From contig CM065389.1 of assembly GCA_033060915.1 (NCBI GenBank), positions 14,023,501 through 14,087,500 of the forward strand: a DNA stretch of 64,000 nt. Direction: 5' to 3'. The position numbers and the translations under genes were made by a program. This DNA comes from Euryodendron excelsum. Taxonomy: Eukaryota; Streptophyta; Magnoliopsida; Ericales; Pentaphylacaceae. Of the stretch, positions 36,121 through 48,551 are shown piece after piece. The notes beneath the pieces are model-generated. The model made no database searches. It saw only the letters and a program-made list of their open reading frames with translations, and was not told the origin of the DNA. The number at the start of each line of letters is the position of its first letter. Position 1 is the first letter of the stretch.

Positions 36121-37195
36121 ATCAAAAGAAAAGCCTCTTGCCTAGAAAAGAAAACCGTTGCCTTCCACCTTGAAGTATGCATTTTTAGAAGAAGGTGAGT
36201 CTTACCCCGTTATGATTTTCTCTAGCTTATCTTCAAGCCAAGAGGAGGGATTGATTATGGTGCTCAAGAACCATAGGGAAGCTTTATGCTGGACTATAGT
36301 GGACCTTCATGGTATTAGCCTTCTAGTGTGCACTCATCGCATTTATTTAGAAAATAAGTTTAAGCTGGTGCGTTAAATGCAAAGACGCTTGAATCCCAAC
36401 ATGAAAGAGGTGGTCAAATGAGAGATGTTGAAGCCCCTAGATACGGGTATCATTTACCCTATCTCTTACTCAAAATGGGTTAGTCCAACCCAAGTGGTTC
36501 CTAAGAAATCGAGGGTCCCTTTAGTTAAGAATGAGGACAATGAGTTAGTTCCCACTTTGATTCAAAATGGGTGGTGAATGTGCATTGACTACTATAGGCT
36601 TAATACGGTGACAAGGAAGGACCACTTTCCCCTTCCATTCTTAGACCAAGTCCTAGAGATGGTCGCGAGTAGAGATTATTATTGTTTTTTAGATGGGTAC
36701 TCCAGTTATAATCAAATTGAGATTGCCTTAGGAGAACAAGAGAAAACCACCTTTACATATCCTTTTGGTACTTATGCATACAAAAGAATACCATTTGGCT
36801 TGTGTAATAAACCTACCACTTTTCAAAGATGTATGATGAGTATTTTAGTGGCATGGTTGAGCAAATTGTTGAGATCTTTATGGATGATTTTTTGGTATAC
36901 GGAGATACCTTTGAGAGTTGTTTGGAACACCTAGGAAAGGTGTTAGAAAGATGTGAGGAAATCCATCTTGTGCTTAATTGGGAGAAGTGTCATTTTATAG
37001 TCACGTAAGGAATAGTGTTAGGCCATATCATATCTTCTAAGAGAATTGAGGTAGATAGGGCTAAGATAGAGCTCATCCAAAAGTTACCTACCATTAGGAA
37101 TGTCAAGGATATACAATCTTTCCTTGGGCATGCCGATTTATATCAGTATTTCATTAAGAGTTTTAGTGTTATCTTTTGACCCATGAGCCAATTGT
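36121..37195 (+). pseudogene. Element B reverse transcriptase, broken
   Basis: At 36578-36934 MCIDYYRLNTVTRKDHFPLP (family motif CIDYRKLN..TRKDHFPLP), YYCFLDGYSSYNQIEIALGE, KTTFTYPFGTYAYKRIPFGL and TFQRCMMSIL are clear RT motifs. A frameshift near 36850 follows. The catalytic box FMDDF lies at about 36880 in another frame, continuing to about 36970, before the connection to RNase H (IIS..RIEVD..KIELIQKLP near 37030-37090). Several stops make it inactive. Confidence 0.88.
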
Positions 37196-37800
37196 AATCT
37201 AATGATGTTCCATTTGAATAGACATCTTCATGCCAAGGTGCTTTTGAGAAGCTTAAAGAGCTTTTGACTATCGCCCTAATTATATGTTCGCCCGATTGTT
37301 CCTTACCTTTCGAGCTTATATGTGATACTAGTGATTATGCTGTGAGGACGATCTTAGGGCAAAGGATAAAAAAGAAGCCGCATGTCATTTATTATGCTAG
37401 CAAGACCCTTAATGAAGCCCAACTCAACTATACCACTACCAAGAAAGAGCCTTTAGCCGTGGTGTTTGCCTTGGACAAATTCTGATCTTACTTAATAGGC
37501 TCATTTGTTATCATCTACACCGACCATACTTCTCTTAAGTACTTACTTACCAAGGCTGACATAAAACCAGGCCTTATCTGGTGGATTCTCTTGTTGTAAG
37601 AATTTCACATTGAGATTAAAGACAAAAAGGGAGTTGAGAATGTAGTGGTGGATCACTTGTCTAGGCTTCCTCTTAAAGGGAGAGCCACCGACCCACTCCC
37701 TATCAATGAACACTTTCCGGATGAGCATCTTTTCCAAGTACAAACCTTAGATCACCCTTCAATCCCTTGGTTTATAGAAATAGCTAACTATTTAGCTACG
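37196..37800 (+). pseudogene. Element B RNase H domain region
   Basis: The 37264-37485 frame carries LPFELICDTSDYAVRTILGQ (conserved Asp after C), then VIYYASKTLNEAQLNYTTTK and VVFALDKF, and ends at a TGA. The next segment continues in the same style ([20 protein letters not shown] near 37510-37580, then a stop). This is the RT-RNase H of Ty3/gypsy pol, degenerate. Confidence 0.85.
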
Positions 37801-38337
37801 GGTGAGACTCCTTCCCATTAGTCTTCAATTGATAAATGCAAATTCTTTAGGAATGTGCAGTGTTTTGCATGGGATGACCCTTACCTTTTCAAGTATTGCC
37901 CCGATCAAGTTATTAGGAGATGCATTCCTCATGATGAGTTCTAGAGTGTCATGGAGTTTTGCCACTCCCAAGCATGTGGCAAACACTTTTCTTCCAAGAA
38001 AACCATGGCCAAGATTCTTCAATGCAGGTTGTATTGGTCCTCGATGTGTAAGGATGTCCATACCTTTTGCCTAACATGTGATATATGTCAAAGACTAGGG
38101 CCCCTTTCTAAGAGTCACATGATGCCTCTTAACTCCATTACTACAATTGAGATTTTTTATTGTCGAGGCATAGATTTCATGGGACCTTTCCCTAGTTCAT
38201 TAGGCTACCTTTTTATCCTAGTGGCTATTGACTATGTTTCTAAGTGAGTTGAAAACATAGCAACATGAACCAATGACCACCAAGTGGTGGTCAAATTCTT
38301 AAAAGAGAATATCTTTTCTCGCTTTGGCATGCCCCGA
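37801..38337 (+). pseudogene. Element B integrase, first part
   Basis: The 37951-38247 frame carries the zinc-binding FCHSQACGKHFSSKKTMAKI and CLTCDICQRLGPLSKSHMMP, then the first catalytic Asp in GIDFMGPFPSSLGY and LFILVAIDYVSK, ending at a stop. The 38284-38340 frame continues MVVKFLKENIFSRFGMP and is cut by giant solo LTR 3 at 38338. The rest of the domain lies at 42905-43582. Confidence 0.88.
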
Positions 38338-41300
38338 TGTAAGCACTCAATTTTTTACCGCTCGGCAGTCTATGGTCCGTCCAGGCTTGTATTCAAGTCA
38401 ATGTGGACATATTTTGAGTCAAATCAACTTTTCAAGTTTAATCCCATCTATCAACCGCTTCGCGGACCCGCTGGGCCCAAATAGACGCAAAATGACCAAA
38501 ATGCCCTTGAGGCATTGTTCGGTCGAATTCCAATAGGCACGTCTTTCCGAAGACGGTAAATTCCCTTTTCAATTCTAATTGCAATCCCTCTCTCAAGAAA
38601 GTTGATTCTTAGAGACGGTAAGTCTATCCTTCCGGCACGTTTTCAAAGAAAGTCTCTTCAGAGTGGTAAGTCTCTCCAAACCTATCGGCCGGGACGAGAC
38701 CCCAAGTCCCCTAGATGGTAAAACGATCTACCTTTGGCGCCTGCTAGCCCGCCAATGCAGAAATATTCATTTTGGCACGCCTTTCAAGAGAGTCGATTTC
38801 TCAAGCGCTAAGTCCCTTTAGCAGCTTCCTGAGATCAGGCAATCTCGGGAATGATCGCAAACCATCAAATTAGCCAAAGTACTCGCAAACAAAGCAATCG
38901 TCAAAATAGCGAAAATACTCGCAAAACAGGTCGATATAGGAAATTGCCAACAAACCCCTGAATCACGAGACCACCGTCAGAGCGGCAAAAACACTCAAAC
39001 CCCAAGTCAACACCAGTGCCTACTAGTCCACTCTGGTGAAAAATGACCAAACTGCCCCTAGGGCCATTTTCTGACACGTTTCTCGAGATAGTACCTAAGT
39101 CCTGAGAATGGTAAGTCCACCATTCCAAGATTGTCTTAAAGTCAATCCGGCATGATTAGGTGTCTTCTCGTCAGTTTCGGGCAAATTCTGAGACTTTCCG
39201 GTCAAGATGACCATTTTGCCCATAGGCATCCAAACGCCCCGAGGACCACACCAACTCTGGGTATCAAACCAGTAATCTCTTGAGAATGCTTTTTATAGTA
39301 TTCTCAATCTTCCTTTATCTTTCCGGATCATTCCGAGTCAATTCCAGCAAATTCAGTGTAAAATGACCGTTTTGCCCCTAGTAGGCCGGTTGCCTTTTCC
39401 AACCACACCGGCTTTGGGTATCAAACCGGTAACCATTAGGAACATTCTAAATAATGTTTCCAAACATTGAGTCTTCTTCCAGGACATTCTAAGTCTGTCC
39501 CAGCAGCTTTCCGATCCAGTTGATCGTTTTACCCCTAATGGCCCAGTCAATCCTTCCGGCAATTCTTGTCATCCTTTTTCAAGGCTAATACCTCCGAGAC
39601 CCTATTCTACGGGTTCTTGCCCCTTTTCTAGCCTTTTGGGCCATTCCTGGTCCCTTGAATCCTTCTTGGACCTTCCGAAGTTACTCGTAGTGAAGCCAAG
39701 CTAAAAATTACATGGTAGTCATTAGTACAGGTGCCCAAATCTTCTCAAGATACGTTATTTGTCGACCTTAAAACTTTCCTAACTGGCTGGCGCCACTGCA
39801 ACAGACGCCAGGTCATTCCCTTGTCTATAAATAGAGAGCCTCCTCTAGCATAAAAGAGGTCCGCAAACTCAGTCCAAAAACCCTACCCTTCGATATATAG
39901 AGCTCGTAGCCTCTCTAAACCCTAGCTTATTTAGGTTTTCCAAACCCTAGTCTTCATACATAAACCATAGCCTCCTATACACTCATACACTCTCATATAC
40001 TTATACACTAGCCTCAAACCCTCCATTGAAGACTTGGATTGCTGCAACTACGAAACTTTGAAGATCAAGACAAGCCCTCGAAAACTGAAGTGAAGACCAA
40101 AGCAAAGCGCGCAAAGCTAAGCAAAATAAAGAAGACACAAGGTAGGCTTCGTATTTACGTTTCCGCCTCTTCCCCCTCTCTCTTCTCTCTCCTAACACAC
40201 TTGGATTTTTTTCTATTTTAATCCCCCATCTTCTTCCCCCACTTTCTTTGCATACTTGAAACAAGGGATTTCCTAGTCTATGTGTAAGATTAGGCTATTG
40301 AAAAGTCACCGTGTCGGGGGCTTTCTTTTAGTCTAACCGGAGACCACGTGGGTTCGGCCCCCTTGATTATGTGGTGAAGCCTTAACCTTGTATGTTCACG
40401 ACCCCAATTTGCATTGTGCATATCATGATCTTGCATTCTTCCAAAATTCGTTTTCAAATTCGTTTTCAAAACTTGTATCAAACTTGTTTTCAAAACTTCA
40501 TCAAAAACTTTTTTTTCAAAACTTGTTTTCAAAATCACAATCCTAAGATGATTATACAATTTTCATGGTTAGGGTTACTTTAGGAAAGTGTTGCATTTAA
40601 AGTGACAAATATGGTCCATATTTTCAAAACATTGTTGTTTTCAAAACCACTATCTTAAAGTGGTTCTAACCTTCTTATGGTTAGAATCGCTTTAGAAAAG
40701 TGAGATATTTTATATGCTTTCTAAAAAACTCTATTTTCAAATCTCTCATTCTAAAAATCTCTTTTCCAACACGCTTTCCATAAACTCTCTTTAAATTCCT
40801 TTCCAATATTGTTTTCAAAAACTCCCTCCAAAAATCTATTTTTCAAAACTTCTTTTCAAACTCCTTTCCAAAAAAGCTCTCTTCAAAATTCCTTTTCTAA
40901 AAACACTCCCTAGGTTTCCTTCTTAGAAAACTCTCTCCCTAAATCTCTTTCCTAAAAACTCTTTCCAACGATCTCTTTCCAAAAATCCCCTTCCAAAAAC
41001 TCTCTTTTCAAATTCACTTTCTAAAAACTCCTCTCTAGAATTTCTTTTCAAAAATCTCCCTTTCTAAAAACTCACCTTCCAAAAATCTCTTTTCTTATAG
41101 CCCAAGTCAAACCCTAGAACCCACGATTAGGAAACCCTAATTTTCTTTCCCAAAAACATGATTTTAAATCCCTTATTTTGACCTCAAAATCTTGGTTTTC
41201 AAAACCTCTTGTTTTCTACATCAAAATTATATATATTTTCAAAACCTCTTTTCTACATCAAAACTATAATCTTCCAAATCTAGGGTTTCTAAAACTTCAC

Positions 41301-42904
41301 CTCCCAAATCTATGTCAAATCCAATCTTCCCGTTTAGAAAACTAGATCCTGTTCTCCGTTTTTGGAAACAAAATCAAAACACCCTTTTAAGAAACAAAAT
41401 CCAATCCATTGTTTTAGGAAAATAGGAATCTCAATCCTTTCAACTCCAAATCTTTCATAATTCACTCCTTCCTAATCTCATACTTTCTTAAACCATAAGT
41501 TTCCTAAGCTTAAACATTTAAATCTTTTCTTAAACTTTAAACTTTCAAATCCTTCCTAGTCTAAACCTTTCCTAATTCCACACATTTTCAAATCTTAACT
41601 TTCCAAATCTAAGTTTTCAAATCTTTCTTAAACTCAAACCTCTCCTAATTTCAAGAATTTCAAAAACTCAAACACTTTCTAAATTCTAAACTTTTTAACT
41701 TCCAAAACTTCTCTATTTCAAAACATTCCAATTTCAAAACTTTCTTAAAACGAAACCTTTCCTATTTCAAAACCTTCCTAAATCGAAACTTTCCTATTTT
41801 GAAAACTTTCCTAATTTGAAACTTTCCTAATTCGAATCTTTCCTAATTTGAACCCTTTCTCAATCCAATCTTTCCTAATCTTCCGAGTCTAACATTTGAG
41901 TCAAATTTTTCTTAAATCTCAAGCCTTTCCTAAATCCTATCTTCCTCAGTCTAGGTTTTCTAAACCTCAATCTTTCCAAATCAATTTCCTAATCCTTCAT
42001 TTCCAATTTCCAATCTTCTAAATTCAAATCTCTTAATCTTCTAATCCAAATTCCAATTCAATTTCTTCTTCCAATCGTACCTTCTACTTTCTATCAGACT
42101 CTTGTCCGAACTACGACTGACATGATTTCTCCAAAAGGACACTTAGGCAACCCTCATGGGTGCGGTCACAACATTTTTCAAGCTTCTATTTCCACAACTT
42201 TTTCCAATTTTCAATTCCAAAAATCTGTTTTCAAATCTCTATTTTCACTTTCTAAAACTTTTTAATTTCAACTCTATCTTTTCAAATCTCTTTTAAATCA
42301 AATCAAGTCTTTTCAAATCTATTTCCAAATCTATTTGTAAACTTTCTTATTCTTGCACTTGCATATCATGCATCATGTCTTTTTTTTTAAATATTTTTTT
42401 CTAAAGTGTATAGGATTAAACATTTGTTAGTTGAAGACTCTCATAGATGAATTTAGGGTAAATAGAGATGCAGGTACCGCAAGGGCGGGGTAGGGTGATG
42501 GCTTAGTGCGTCTTCCCTACATGTAACCAACTTGCGAATCTAGAATCACTGTTTTCAAAGACCAAAATGGAGTTTATTTTCAAAAAAGGGCTTAAATGTT
42601 TTCTAAAGATTGCCAAACAACTTGTTTTCTTAAAAACCCTCTCTTGAGGAAATATTTTCAAAATTGTTTTCAAAATCCCTAAGTGTGATCTTCGGATTGT
42701 GCTTAGTTTTTAGGTGACCTAACTCACCTCAATCAAGTTAAGTGGTGACTCCAAATTATTTTCAAAATCCCTTTATTCAATTCTATTTTCAATTCAAATC
42801 TAGTTGCACTCATTCTTCTAGGAGGATGAGTTCTAACGAGAGAATATAGTATTTTTTTTCGCTTGTGTATGTATTTCTAGAGTACGAAAAAACTAGGCAC
42901 AACA
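38338..42904 (+). mobile_element. Giant solo LTR 3, 4.6 kb, Tat/Ogre-like
   Basis: Starts TGTAAGCACTC, ends ACTAGGCACAACA. Flanked by CCCGA at 38333-38337 and 42905-42909, an exact target duplication. It has a TATA box TATAAAT (39826), four ATGACCATTTTGCCCCT-like modules at 39043, 39207, 39363 and 39520, and a TTTCCTAAATT-type degenerate repeat section (41400-42000). No coding region was recognised. It lies inside element B's integrase. Confidence 0.92.
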
Positions 42905-43582
42905 CCCGAACTATTATTAGTGATTGGGGCTCTCATTTGTATAATAGGCCATTTAGGGTGTTGGTGGACAAATATGGTGTTGTGCACAATGTAGGACTTC
43001 CTTTTCACGCTCAAACCCAATGCCAAGTTAAGTTGGCCAATCGTGAGATTAAGCGCATCTTAGAGAAGATGGTCAATCCTAATCGAAAGGATTGATGCTT
43101 AGGATGGTTGATGCTTTGTAGGCAATCCACACGGCTTATAAGACGGTTCTTAGCGCATTACCCTATAGGCTAGTTTACGGGAAGGCATGTCACCTCCTGG
43201 TGGAAATTGAACACAAAGCTTATTGGGCAATACGCCAATATAACTCTAACATTGATGATGTGGGAACCCATAGAAAGCTCCAATTCAATGAGCTTGAGGA
43301 GCTTAGGAATGAAGCCTATGAGCATGCTAAGTTCTCTAAGGCTCAGATGAAGGCTTTCCATGACCAATACATCCTTCGAAAAATGTTTTAAAGTAGGCTA
43401 AAAATTTTGCTCTATGATTCACACTTGCATCTATTTCCGAGCAAACTTAAGAGCAAATAGTTGAGGCCTTGTGTGGTGAAAGAAATGTTCCCTCATGGGG
43501 CGGTGGAGGTTCAAAACTCCACTAATGGGAGTTCATTCAAGGGGAATGGCCAACGATTGAAACCATACTTTGAGGCCTTCTA
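42905..43582 (+). pseudogene. Element B integrase, second part
   Basis: Continues the integrase interrupted at 38337; one copy of the duplicated CCCGA is extra. TIISDWGSHLYNRPFRVLVD holds the second catalytic Asp. LPFHAQTQCQVKLANREIKR covers the third catalytic position, where the family Glu (QVE/QAE) is Lys (AAG). The 43120-43391 part has YRLVYGKACHLLVEIEHKAY and FNELEELRNEAYEHAKFSKA, and a stop before the C-terminal LLYDSHLHLFPSKLKSK region, which ends about 43582. The Lys, the insertion and the stops make it inactive. Confidence 0.87.
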
Positions 43583-45282
43583 AGGTGACATTAATTGTGT
43601 GGATTTCATTGATTCACCAATCCTTAATTGATTAAGCTGGGCAATTTCATGTAGCTTAGGGGCAGGATCTTTTATTTTCCTTTTTCATAGTTTTGTTTAT
43701 GGCATCCTTTCGTTAAAGGTAGAGTGTGGCCACTTTCTCTTTGGGTCACCCATGCTATTTTCATGCTACACTTTATTGTTCATGAGGGATTTCATAATTT
43801 CATTTGTTTTACCTTAGTCTTGTCTTTTTCTTCTTTTGGTTATTTGTAGGTTTTTAGTGTTAGTAATTTGGGGTTTGGGAACAAAGAGGGGGTGCAGAGA
43901 TATTTTTGTAAGGGCCTTTATCTTGTTTTTGCTAGCTGTCCTTTGGGGGATCTTTTCGTACTTCATTATTTTAGCCATTGTCTTGGCCCATTGCATGATT
44001 ATAGTTTTGGAGGCATCTGATGCATTATTGGAGGGGAACCTTTGTCATGAAGTTCTTACATTATAGACCACTTGTTTTCATGTTTTATCTTTGCGTGGTT
44101 GCATGAGTTTGGCCTTGGTAAGTTCCTTTGTGCATTATCTTGCTCTCCAATCCTTCAATTTTCTTCTCCGTCCCTCCATCTTCATGGCTTCCCAAGGTGG
44201 TGGCAAGATGAGCAAGTTAACTATTGTTGAGGAAGGTGAGGTTGATCCCGAATATGGGGCCGTATTGAAGCCCTTATCTATGTGACCGAGTCGGGTCTCC
44301 CGGAGGAGCACGCTCTAAAGGTGGCATGCTTGGGGGCCCCACATCTTCTTAATTACTCCTCTCGATTCGTTCATGCCCCCCTGTGAAATATGAGAAAACG
44401 AAGGGCAGCTCATCCGGCATGAAGAAGAAGTAATTGCACAACTTTTAGGAAAGTGGTAGTTAGAGCCAAGGTTCCTGTAGCAAATGCCCTCTTTTTTTTA
44501 TATCATTCTACTTCTCTTTGTTTGGTAATAAAATGTGGGTATGCTATGTTTACTCACTTATTCCCACCTCCCCTTTGTTCTCACATGGCTTTATTCTCAT
44601 GCAATTAGGACATTGCATTGTTTAATTTGGGAGAGGGGGGGTCAAGCATCATCTGGGCTAGTTTTCTGCTTTCTAGGCTAGTTTTTTGTTTAGTAGTTTC
44701 AGGTTTTTTGTGTTTTTTTAGTCAGGTAGGTGAGTGTAGAAAAAATTTGAAAATTTTTGAAAAAACTGCATTACGTTCGAATGGCTTCCATTACCGTTCG
44801 AACGGACATTCGCATTGAAGGTAGGAGCGAGCAAATGCACGTTTGGACAACTACATCATCCGTTCAAATGGTTGGTTAGGCTTTCAATGCATATATATTA
44901 CCAAGTGCTCAAAGGCTTCTGTAGCGTTCGAACGGAACAACTATCCCGTTCAAATGACCATTTGAACGGTGCACAAGCTTGCGTACGCTTGCTCTAACCG
45001 TTTGAACGAGTTTAATAGGCATTCGAACGATTTTCTGATTTCTTTATAAGGGCATCTAAACTCTCATTTTGAGCATTTGAATGCTTAGAAAAAGAGAGTT
45101 TTTTAAAGGAGAAAGCTTCCAGAGGACGGCGAAGCCCAGCCGGAGTCCGACGACCAACCTAACCTTCCGAGCTTTGTATTTTCGAGCTTCCTTAGGCATT
45201 CCTTTTGCTCTGTCTTCGTCCATTCATTGTTTTTAGTGTTAGAGGGTTAGGGTGCTTAGGTTATTTATTGAGATTTTCTTAG
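43583..45282 (+). promoter_or_regulatory. Element B pol-env spacer with G-tract, TTCGAA cluster and TATA box
   Basis: Order on the plus strand: short frame 44163-44285 starting at an inner ATG (MASQGGGKMSKLTIVEEGEV, unrecognised); G-rich tract TTTGGGAGAGGGGGGGTC (44625-44643); GTTCGAATGG/CGTTCGAACGG-type palindromes (44774-45030); TATA-like TTTATAAGG at 45043; env-like ATG at 45283. This parallels element A's spacer and both LTRs. Promoter function is inferred. Confidence 0.55.
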
Positions 45283-46545
45283 ATGGCGGGTAGAGGGGCC
45301 ATTGTGCCTGTTAGCCAAGGTCAAGCTGGTAGAGGCATGGGCCAGCCCCACCCCCCCCCCCTCCCCACTTCCCTCACTTTTTGATGATGCACGGTTTATT
45401 GGACATGAGGCTCATACTGCTTTTGAGGATCTATGAAGTCCGATGGGGGTCATGCTGGAGAGGCGATTGACTCTCTCACAGTATAGAGACGACCCATATC
45501 GATTGTTTGATGTATTCACTACAGGCAGTGGCTGGGGTTAGCCAAATTTAGGGGTTAGCGTGGTTTCACACTGGTCTCTAAATTCATAACTAACATTTCT
45601 TATGCTAGGGACACTCAGGGGTTTGAGACTATCAGATATTGGGTTAGGGGCCACGAGGTAATGATCACCCTAGCTACATTTGCTGCATTTGTTTAGTTGC
45701 CTAGAGTATAGCATCCCTAGTTTATCTATTTAAGTTAGGGGGTTCCAGAGCACGAAATGGTTGTGGCAGAGGTGTGTGTTCCAGGAGAGAGATAGGAGAC
45801 ATCACAAGTGCTTTTCTTAAGCACTTGCTATCCGGTATAGAGCTCTTTTTGTTTTTTCTTACTCCTCGCTTTTCTCGATTAATTGAGTCCTCAAGTGTAG
45901 TAAGGCTAGGGCTCAGCTTCTGTGGGCCATAAGGACGAGAAGGTCGATTGACCTACCGAATTGATGTTTTAAGCCATGTTCGTTGTGACCTCTCTTATTA
46001 TTGTGCAAGCGAGCATCCCATTTGGATGCTTTATCATTTTAGTGATCCAGTTAGCGGGAGTTAGCCCCTAGGGAAATGTCTTTACTACATGTCCCAATAG
46101 ACCCATTGACCTGTCATCAGAGAACAAGTCAAGGGGTCAACTAGAGGGCATCCAGAGGAAAGTGCAGAGGGCACAACTGCTCCCGCCAACTCAGCAGCCT
46201 TAGCAGGAGCATCAACAGCGACCTCCACATCAGCAGGGGTCTACTTTTGAGCAGCTCCTGGATGAGTAAAGTCAGCTGATGTTATTACATTCTCAAGCTT
46301 TAGCTTGTCTTCAGGATCAGGTTGTAGCTACTCAGCAGACCTTATTAGCTCAGGAAACTACATGTGTTGAGTGGCATACAGCCTTAGCTGCCAGGTTGGA
46401 TGCCTAGGATACTATCATTGCCACAATTACAGCGCAACAAATTAAGATTCGGCAGGCTCAGCAGGAGCACTCTAGGTTATTCCAGGAGATTGTCAGGCAT
46501 CTCGCACATCAGCCCCTGCCTCCAGACGATGATGATGACTATTAG
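45283..46545 (+). pseudogene. Element B env-position ORF, broken
   Basis: ATG at 45283 opens MAGRGAIVPVSQGQAGRGMG, a Gly/Arg-rich N-terminus like element A's, then runs into a 12-13 base poly(C) tract (about 45350-45361), which probably slipped the frame. Later pieces resemble A: a TRFR/TPRFSRL-like hydrophobic stretch and a long Gln/His-rich part (QQPQQEHQQRPPHQQGSTFE region near 46190-46250). The end is Asp-rich (DDDDY) with TAG at 46543-46545. Multiple stops occur. No reliable membrane anchor was recognised. Confidence 0.65.
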
Positions 46546-47560
46546 GGCTTAGACTTTAGATACATTACTTTACATACATCTGATTATCCTCTAAAAAGTA
46601 CAAATCGAAATCCCTAATTAAAAGATATTGTTAGTAATTATTTACATATTAGTATTATTTTAATATAATATTAGTGTTATTTTATTTTTTGTGTCTTGTG
46701 CAGATTTAAAGTTAAAATCAAACAAAATGAAGCCGGCGGGCACACAGACATTTTTTTGGATATTAATTTGATGTATTATGTATGTATATATATATGTGTG
46801 TGTATAAAATAATGAGAGTGGGAAAAAAATAATGTGAGTGGGAAGATTAAATAATGTTTGTGGAAAAAATAATTAAAAATAGAAAAAAATACTTTCTCAA
46901 TGCCTATAAATTGGCCGGCCAAGGGAGGAAGGAAGAGAGCTTCAGAGCCCAATAGCTTGGTGAAGGCCAGGGAGCTCCATTCAGTTTGTTTCATTCCTTA
47001 GGAGTAGATTTTTAGTTAATTCATTAGCAGTTTTTATAGTCTTCTGTCTTTTATTTTACTATTATGTAAGTTATTTTTCAGTATAAATATTTTTATTTAT
47101 GAAGTTATTTTTCATGTCTAGACTTTTCAATATTAGTAGCTAGTTTTATTCTTGGAGCCAATTGGAAAGATCGCTTGAGCGAATTGGGATGATCGATTAA
47201 GGTTTGTCTTTTCATTCCGGATTCATTTGAAAACTTAATGTTTTTGCACACGTTCGGTATATTGCATGCTTGGACACGTACACGTATATTTTATGCACAT
47301 AATGGTTTTGTGTGAGTTTATACTAGATTAAGTATAGGAGTAGTATAATTAATATAGTAGTAATAGAAAAGTAAAGTAGATGCTGGTTTACTCTATACTT
47401 TTTGGAGACTTTTATATTTTATGCGAGTATTCTATCCGATATGTTTTTATGTCAAACCTCTGATGAGGACCTAAGGCTCTTAATTCTAATCCGGAATGGA
47501 TCGAGTTATATTCATGATAATTAACGTTTAGTTCCTTTTCGAAAACTTAAACTTTTAATT

Positions 47561-48110
47561 ATGTTTGTAATACCTTCTATCTTGACAAAAAAGCCGGTGT
47601 ATGCAAATCGATAGTAAGGGCCTTCGATTTTAATTGAATAAGTTTCTAAGCTAGAACAGTTGAAAACATGTATATTTAATTATGCTTGTTACACTTATAC
47701 CTTGACAAAGCATTGTCAAGTGTTTACGAGTCGATGGTGAGGGTTTCATGATTTTAACTTCATATTCTAGTGATTGATTATTTTAAATATACTCATCCGT
47801 TAATTTATGAGTCCGAGTAGGCTAAACGATCGGCAGTTGGTAAATTTATATTGATCATTCCCAAGTAAGTCAAATGATTGAATCAATTGAATACAAGACT
47901 ATTTTATTTTATTATATTTATGCTAATGTCTAGTTTAGTAACCTCCATCTCAAAATTACAAAAAGATTTTATTTTTCTTTTGGTTACGTTTGTCATCCAG
48001 TTTTAACTATTACATCCGTTCTCTATGGTTCGACCCCGGTCTTATCAGGTTATTTTTATTATGTACTTCTTTGCTACACCTACACTTGGGTATGTTAAGT
48101 AGATCAAGCA
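47561..48110 (+). repeat. 550-bp direct repeat, first copy
   Basis: Matches 48552-49101 from ATGTTTGTAATACCTTCTA to AGATCAAGCA with scattered substitutions. It is the terminal part of the nested element's first LTR. Confidence 0.9.
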
Positions 48111-48551
48111 TTGTTGGCACCATTGTTGGAGAACGGTGGTAAAGAGTTAAAACTGTGAAGAAAAAAAATAAAAAATAAAAAAAAAACACAAAAATAACGA
48201 AGTAATTCAAAAATTATAAAAAATTTGAAAATTATAAATAAATAAATAAGACATTTGCAGTTGACTAAGGAGGATAATTGAATTTCAAATCTTATACCTT
48301 TATTGTGGAATAAGGACATGGACATTTGTTGTTTCCCTACCTTGACGAATGAGTAGAACTGTATATATATGTGTATATATATCTAACTATCTAACAATTT
48401 TCTTTTCTTTAAGCGGATAACTCCTAGGGTTACCATTACTAACATTTTACTTTTCACACTTTAATTTCAGTCTTATATATTTAGTTATTTTTCTTTCTAT
48501 GGTTTACCTCATGGGTTGATTAATTGCCTTTCTAGGCCGATAACCTCGACA

